A DNA stretch of 38,592 nucleotides from Hydrogenophaga sp. (GTDB taxonomy: Bacteria; Pseudomonadota; Gammaproteobacteria; Burkholderiales; Burkholderiaceae_C), in contig JAIFMP010000106.1 of NCBI GenBank assembly GCA_020048405.1, forward strand, positions 1 to 38,592, written 5' to 3'. The notes beneath the pieces are model-generated. The model saw only the letters and a list, made by a program, of their open reading frames with translations, made no database searches and was not told the origin of the DNA. Made by a program: the position numbers and the translations under genes. Below are positions 35,448-38,592 of the stretch, one piece after another (within the stretch, counting starts at the first letter, position 1; each line of letters starts with the position of its first letter).

Positions 35448-35952
35448 CAATAACCGGCAACGCAGCCTGGCACGCCTGTCCGAGGCGCCCGGCTTCATGC
35501 AGGGCTGGGTGCGCAACCTCGTGCTGCACCGCGCCGTGCCCTTCACCGGCACGGCCAAGATCAACTTCGTGCACATGAGCCCGGCGCGTGTGGAGGTGCA
35601 TCTGGCCAACCAGCGCCCGGTGCAAAACCACATTGGCGGTGTGCACGCCTCGGCCATGAACCTGCTGGCCGAAACGGCCACCGGCATGGTGGTGGGCATG
35701 AACGTGCGCGACGACTGCCTGCCCCTGGCCAAAGAGCTGACCAGCGCGCTGAAGGCCGTGGCCACCCTCAGCCCTGAGCAACAACACGCCCTGCACAGCA
35801 CCGACAAAGGTGAAGTCACCGTGAAAGTGGTGGTGACCGACGAAGCCGGTATCGAGCCGGTGGAATGCACATTTGTATGGGCCTGGATCCCCGCCCGCCC
35901 ACGCCAGCCAATGCCTGTAACCACGCCCCAAGGCAACAAGGAACAATCATGA
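35444..35952 (+). pseudogene. DUF4442/thioesterase-like hotdog protein, probably frameshifted near its start
   Basis: The body (VLHRAVPFTGTAKINFVHM, NHIGGVHASAMNLLAETATG, VTVKVVVTDEAGIEP) is a DUF4442 hotdog-fold protein, a relative of acyl-CoA thioesterases. Family members begin ~20 residues before the track's ATG at 35497, and coding-like residues (NNRQRSLARLSEAPGF) are readable upstream without a start in that frame. ATG 35444 lies one frame off. Restoring one A (ATGTCAAATAAC instead of ATGTCAATAAC) would give MSNNRQRSLARLSEAPGF. This suggests a one-base loss next to the repeat. Otherwise a truncated product from 35497 is made. The stop overlaps the thiolase ATG (ATGA). Confidence 0.7.
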
Positions 35953-37187
35953 GCAAACAACTTCAAGACGCCTACATCGTCGCCGCCACGCGCACGCCCA
36001 TTGGCAAATCGCACCGGGGCTTTTTCAAACACACCCGCCCCGACGACCTGCTGGCCCACGCCCTGCGTGCTGCGCTGGCACAGGTGCCGGGCCTGGACCC
36101 CGCCAGCATTGAAGACGTGATCTGCGGCTGCGCCATCCCCGAAGGCCAGCAGGGCCTGAACGTGGCGCGCATCGGCGCGGTACTGGCCGGGTTGCCCAAC
36201 AGCGTGGGCGGCATCACCGTCAACCGCTTTTGCGCGTCGGGCCTGAGCGCCATTCAGATGGCTGCCGACCGCATCCGCGTGGGTGAGGCCGATGTGATGA
36301 TTGCCGCCGGTGCCGAGAGCATGAGCATGGTGCCCATGATGGGCAACAGCCCTAGCCTGTCCCCCAGCATCTTTGCCGACACCCAGAACGTCGAGAAATA
36401 CGGTATTGCCTACGGCATGGGCCTGACCGCCGAAAAAGTGGCGCAGCAGTGGAAGGTGAGCCGCGCCGACCAGGACGCGTTCGCCCTGCAATCGCACCAG
36501 CGCGCACTGGCCGCACAGGCCAAAGGCGAGTTTGCCGACGAAACCTGCCCCGTGGAAGTGACCGAGCGCAGCGTCAACCTGGACACAGCCGAAGTCACCA
36601 CCACCACCCGCACCGTGAGCCAGGACGAAGGCGCCCGCCCCGACACCAGCCTGGAAGGCCTGGGCAAGCTCAAACCCGCCTTCGCCACCCCACGCCGCGC
36701 TGACATGAGCCCCACCGGCCTGGGCACCGTGACCGCAGGCAACAGCAGCCAGACCAGCGATGGTGCAGGTGCGCTCATTCTGGCCAGCGAGGCCGCCATC
36801 AAACGCTTTGGCCTCACGCCACTGGCGCGCTTTGTCAGCTACGCCTCACGCGGCGTGCCCCCGCATTTGATGGGCATCGGCCCGGTGGAAGCCATTCCTG
36901 CTGCGCTGAAAAACGGTGGCATCAGCCAGAACGACATCGACTGGTTTGAACTGAACGAAGCTTTTGCCGCCCAAAGCCTGGCCGTGATGAACACCCTTGG
37001 CCTGGACCCGGCAAAGGTCAACCCCAACGGCGGTGCCATCGCCCTGGGCCACCCGCTGGGTGCCACGGGCGCCATCCGTGCCGCAACAGTCATCCACGCC
37101 CTGCGCCGCCACAACCAGCGCTACGGCATGGTGACCATGTGCGTGGGCATGGGGCAGGGCGCTGCGGGGATTTTCGAGCGGGTGTGA
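35949..37187 (+). CDS. fadA: acetyl-CoA C-acyltransferase (thiolase)
   Basis: The 412-residue thiolase has the nucleophilic cysteine C95 in VNRFCASGLSAIQ, the ELNEAFAAQ block, NPNGGAIALGHPLGATG with the active-site histidine, and MCVGMGQGAAGIFE with the second cysteine. It cleaves 3-ketoacyl-CoA, ending the beta-oxidation cycle. An insert-like segment (TPRRADMSPTGLG) before TAGNSSQTSDGAGAL makes it slightly longer than typical members. ATG 35949 overlaps the DUF4442 stop. Its last 318 bases are duplicated at 38033-38350. The terminator at 37283-37319 ends the operon. It looks intact. Confidence 0.92.
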   Translation: MSKQLQDAYIVAATRTPIGKSHRGFFKHTRPDDLLAHALRAALAQVPGLDPASIEDVICGCAIPEGQQGLNVARIGAVLAGLPNSVGGITVNRFCASGLSAIQMAADRIRVGEADVMIAAGAESMSMVPMMGNSPSLSPSIFADTQNVEKYGIAYGMGLTAEKVAQQWKVSRADQDAFALQSHQRALAAQAKGEFADETCPVEVTERSVNLDTAEVTTTTRTVSQDEGARPDTSLEGLGKLKPAFATPRRADMSPTGLGTVTAGNSSQTSDGAGALILASEAAIKRFGLTPLARFVSYASRGVPPHLMGIGPVEAIPAALKNGGISQNDIDWFELNEAFAAQSLAVMNTLGLDPAKVNPNGGAIALGHPLGATGAIRAATVIHALRRHNQRYGMVTMCVGMGQGAAGIFERV

Positions 37188-37189
37188 CG
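36868..37189 (+). repeat. direct repeat, copy A (3' end of fadA)
   Basis: This block matches 38031-38352. Within the 318 coding bases there are 18 mismatches in 17 codons, and only one changes the protein (Ala to Ser). The copies lie about 1.16 kb apart, in the same orientation. Confidence 0.9.
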
Positions 37190-37248
37190 CCTGCGTGGCG
37201 CGCTTGGGTGCGGCGTGCTTCGCCCAGCGATAAGGACCTTCTCGCGTG

Positions 37249-37290
37249 AAAACATGCTCTTGCGCTTAATGGGTGAGAAAAGTCAGCTAT
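37249..37290 (-). repeat. intergenic ATAGCTG...AAGCGC repeat, inverted copy 3
   Basis: On the minus strand it reads ATAGCTGACTTTTCTCACCC and then ATTAAGCGCAAGAGCATGTTTT, matching copies 1 and 2 in spacing. It overlaps the first arm of the fadA terminator. Confidence 0.55.
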
Positions 37291-37319
37291 CAAATTTAAT
37301 TTATAGCTGATTTTTTTTT
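37283..37319 (+). terminator. Rho-independent terminator after fadA
   Basis: TCAGCTAT (37283-37290) pairs perfectly with ATAGCTGA (37303-37310) and nine T residues follow at 37311-37319. It lies 96 bases after the thiolase stop. Confidence 0.72.
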
Positions 37320-37363
37320 GGGGGCGAGCGCTGCAACCTGTTTTGCCTTTGAATTTCGCCAGA

Positions 37364-37588
37364 TCATCTTGATTCGGTGCGTGCCTTTTGCAGCAGTTCA
37401 AGCCCGCGCTCATCGCGTGAGGCACCACGGGCCGCGCGGACGTTGAAGCGGGTTTCTGCGTCAAACTCCGCCAGCATCAGGGTGGTCATTTCTTCCAGCA
37501 GCCGGTTGATGGGCGTGCCCCGGCTTTGCGCCAAGGCTTTCAGACGGCGGTGCTTTTCATCGGGCAGGCGCAAGGTCAGTGCGGTCAT
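37364..37588 (-). CDS. ribbon-helix-helix type antitoxin
   Basis: The 74-residue protein begins MTALTLRLPDEKHRRLKALA, an N-terminal strand and helix of Arc/MetJ-type ribbon-helix-helix proteins, followed by GTPINRLLEEMTTLML. The C-terminal tail (RFNVRAARGASRDERGLELL) would bind the toxin. Its start codon overlaps the toxin stop by four bases (ATGA on the minus strand), so the two are translationally coupled with toxin first. Such a protein normally represses its own promoter. Its minus-strand 3' end approaches the fadA terminator head-on. Confidence 0.82.
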   Translation of the reverse strand: MTALTLRLPDEKHRRLKALAQSRGTPINRLLEEMTTLMLAEFDAETRFNVRAARGASRDERGLELLQKARTESR

Positions 37589-38004
37589 GGCAACTCCTTC
37601 AAAAAGTCCTCGGGCAACAGGATGTGAAGCCCCGGAAAACGCAATTCCATGCGCTGTAAATCGCGCAGGTTTTTGGTGACCACGTGGCTGGCACCGCCCG
37701 CCACGGCCAATTCGATCAAGTGGTTGTCGCCTTCATCTGGCAGGTTGGGTCGCCACAGGTAGTACACCCGTGTCCAGCTGCAATGCGACATGAAAATGTC
37801 CAGCAACTCATCGCGCTCGGTGGTACTCAGGCGGCAGCCTTCAAACAATGTGGCTCGCTGGAGCACATCCTCGTACTCGGCAAACAAGGCCGCACTCATC
37901 AGGGGCGTGTATTGACCGTTCAGGCAGGCGGCCACGACTGCGTTGGCAGCGCCAATGCCCAGGCAGGCCCCCACAAAAACGTTGGTGTCAATCACTGCGA
38001 GCAT
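37585..38004 (-). CDS. PIN-domain toxin (putative toxin-antitoxin ribonuclease)
   Basis: The 139-residue protein starts MLAVIDTNVFVGACLG, the first PIN acidic block (D6 in IDTN). A second acidic block is SAALFAEYEDVLQRA and a third is LPDEGDNHLIELAVAGGAS, followed by VVTKNLRDL. PIN toxins are Mg-dependent RNases that cut tRNA, rRNA or mRNA. The track's 230-residue version runs into the antisense of the duplicated thiolase tail; the true start is ATG 38004. It lies upstream of its antitoxin, the reverse of most VapBC pairs. The start is only 26 bases from the thiolase duplicate, so its promoter must lie inside that repeat. Confidence 0.83.
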   Translation of the reverse strand: MLAVIDTNVFVGACLGIGAANAVVAACLNGQYTPLMSAALFAEYEDVLQRATLFEGCRLSTTERDELLDIFMSHCSWTRVYYLWRPNLPDEGDNHLIELAVAGGASHVVTKNLRDLQRMELRFPGLHILLPEDFLKELP

Positions 38005-38030
38005 GGGTAAATGGTAGCAAATTTGCCACC

Positions 38031-38352
38031 TGATGGGCATCGGCCCCGTGGAGGCCATTCCTGCGGCGCTGAAAAACGGTGGCATCAGCCAGAACGACAT
38101 CGACTGGTTTGAACTGAACGAAGCCTTTGCCGCCCAAAGCCTGGCCGTGATGAACACGCTGGGCCTGGACCCGTCCAAGGTCAACCCCAATGGCGGCGCC
38201 ATCGCCCTGGGCCACCCGCTGGGCGCCACCGGTGCCATCCGCGCCGCCACCGTCATCCACGCCCTGCGCCGCCACAATCAGCGCTACGGCATGGTGACGA
38301 TGTGCGTGGGCATGGGGCAGGGCGCTGCGGGGATTTTCGAGCGGGTGTGACG
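38031..38352 (+). repeat. direct repeat, copy B (duplicated 3' end of fadA)
   Basis: This is the second copy of the block at 36868-37189. Homology starts abruptly at TGATGGGCATCGG and stops two bases after the stop codon. Upstream of it is the toxin start, so it lacks the rest of the thiolase gene. Confidence 0.9.
38033..38350 (+). pseudogene. thiolase C-terminal fragment (105 residues)
   Basis: The reading frame is intact and encodes residues ~308-412 of the thiolase with one difference (DPSK instead of DPAK). It retains the active-site histidine and second cysteine blocks but lacks the N-terminal domain and the nucleophilic Cys95, so it cannot be active. It is probably not expressed, as no promoter or ribosome site is apparent. 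Confidence 0.85.
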
Positions 38353-38359
38353 TTGTTGG

Positions 38360-38385
38360 TAGGAGTCTCCTCGTTGAGGCTCCTA
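38360..38385. terminator. strong hairpin, possible terminator
   Basis: TAGGAGTCTC pairs with GAGGCTCCTA (one T-G wobble) around a six-base loop CTCGTT. No T run follows on either strand. It lies ten bases after the thiolase fragment and overlaps the stop of the minus-strand remnant. Confidence 0.45.
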
Positions 38386-38577
38386 GAAATGTTTGAGCAG
38401 TTGCGTAACCGTGCAGTTACCTTCTACTGCTCTGATGTCGGCCAGTAATTTCAGGCTGCCAACACTGCCCGTGTTACGTATGTTTGCACTTTGAACTGTA
38501 GCTCCCGAGTTCGACACCAACTGCGCTAAGTTGTTGATTTGTATAGGCTCGGCCTCTCGGCTGCCACTACAACAGGC
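38383..38577 (-). pseudogene. possible 3' remnant of an unrecognised minus-strand gene
   Basis: The minus frame is open for 64 codons ending at TAG (38383-38385) and contains protein-like wording such as EPIQINNLAQLVSNSGATVQ and GSLKLLADIRAVEGN. There is no ATG start, and a stop at 38578-38580 lies just upstream. A neighbouring minus frame continues as RRPIEPVVVAAE toward the window edge, so a frameshift is possible. The family is not recognised. Confidence 0.35.
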
Positions 38578-38592
38578 TCAATTGGGCGTCGT

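Noticed and set aside
37585-38277. 230-residue version of the PIN protein
   Set aside because: The N-terminal 91 residues are the antisense of the duplicated thiolase tail and also appear opposite fadA; the PIN domain starts at the ATG at 38004.

Overview
The window looks like a chromosomal segment of a betaproteobacterium of the order Burkholderiales, probably family Comamonadaceae. This is inferred from the high GC content, the gene neighbourhoods (argB next to a response regulator/kinase pair; TetR, acyl-CoA dehydrogenase, HAD/ECH fusion, thiolase) and protein wording typical of that group. No rRNA, tRNA or CRISPR array was seen.

Layout. (1) 1-240: the 3' end of an IS30-family insertion sequence. 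(2) 340-6923: polysaccharide export and assembly. It holds a lone methyltransferase on the minus strand, a Wzm/Wzt-type ABC exporter, a degenerate LpxL-like acyltransferase and a methyltransferase-GT2-GT2 fusion, in an operon of overlapping genes. (3) 6916-16640: two tandem TPR + GT41 (O-GlcNAc-transferase-like) proteins, a lytic transglycosylase, and two paralogous membrane proteins built like TMTC O-mannosyltransferases (GT-C-like membrane half plus TPR tail). (4) 16675-26759: a sugar-priming locus. It holds a chimeric membrane-protein/GT4 gene, a frameshifted SDR reductase/epimerase, a PglC/WcaJ-like priming transferase, a YdcF protein, two overlapping genes of unknown function, a WbpM-like 4,6-dehydratase, an unknown protein behind a structured leader, and a WecA/WbpL-like transferase. 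The dehydratase, SDR and priming transferase match a route to undecaprenyl-PP-linked QuiNAc or FucNAc (WreV/WreQ/WreU or WbpM/WbpV/WbpL logic). (5) 26800-29836: argB, then an OmpR-type response regulator and a sensor kinase. (6) 29966-37187: a beta-oxidation operon with a TetR regulator, acyl-CoA dehydrogenase, DUF2147 protein, FadN-like HAD/ECH protein, DUF4442 thioesterase-like protein and thiolase. (7) 37246-38592: a terminator/repeat, a PIN-toxin/antitoxin pair, a duplicated 3' end of the thiolase gene, and an unresolved gene remnant.

Main points. Five genes between 18.6 and 35.5 kb (SDR, argB, TetR, HAD/ECH, DUF4442) carry short apparent deletions in otherwise conserved proteins; argB appears to have two in-frame losses including its catalytic-lysine motif. 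Either this lineage is decaying or the assembly has local errors; reads would decide. The most system-like novelty is the cluster of two cytoplasmic GT41-TPR enzymes and two membrane GT-C-like TPR proteins around a lytic transglycosylase. A second candidate is the riboswitch-like leader at 24241-24377. A third is the fadA tail duplication that brackets a toxin-antitoxin module.
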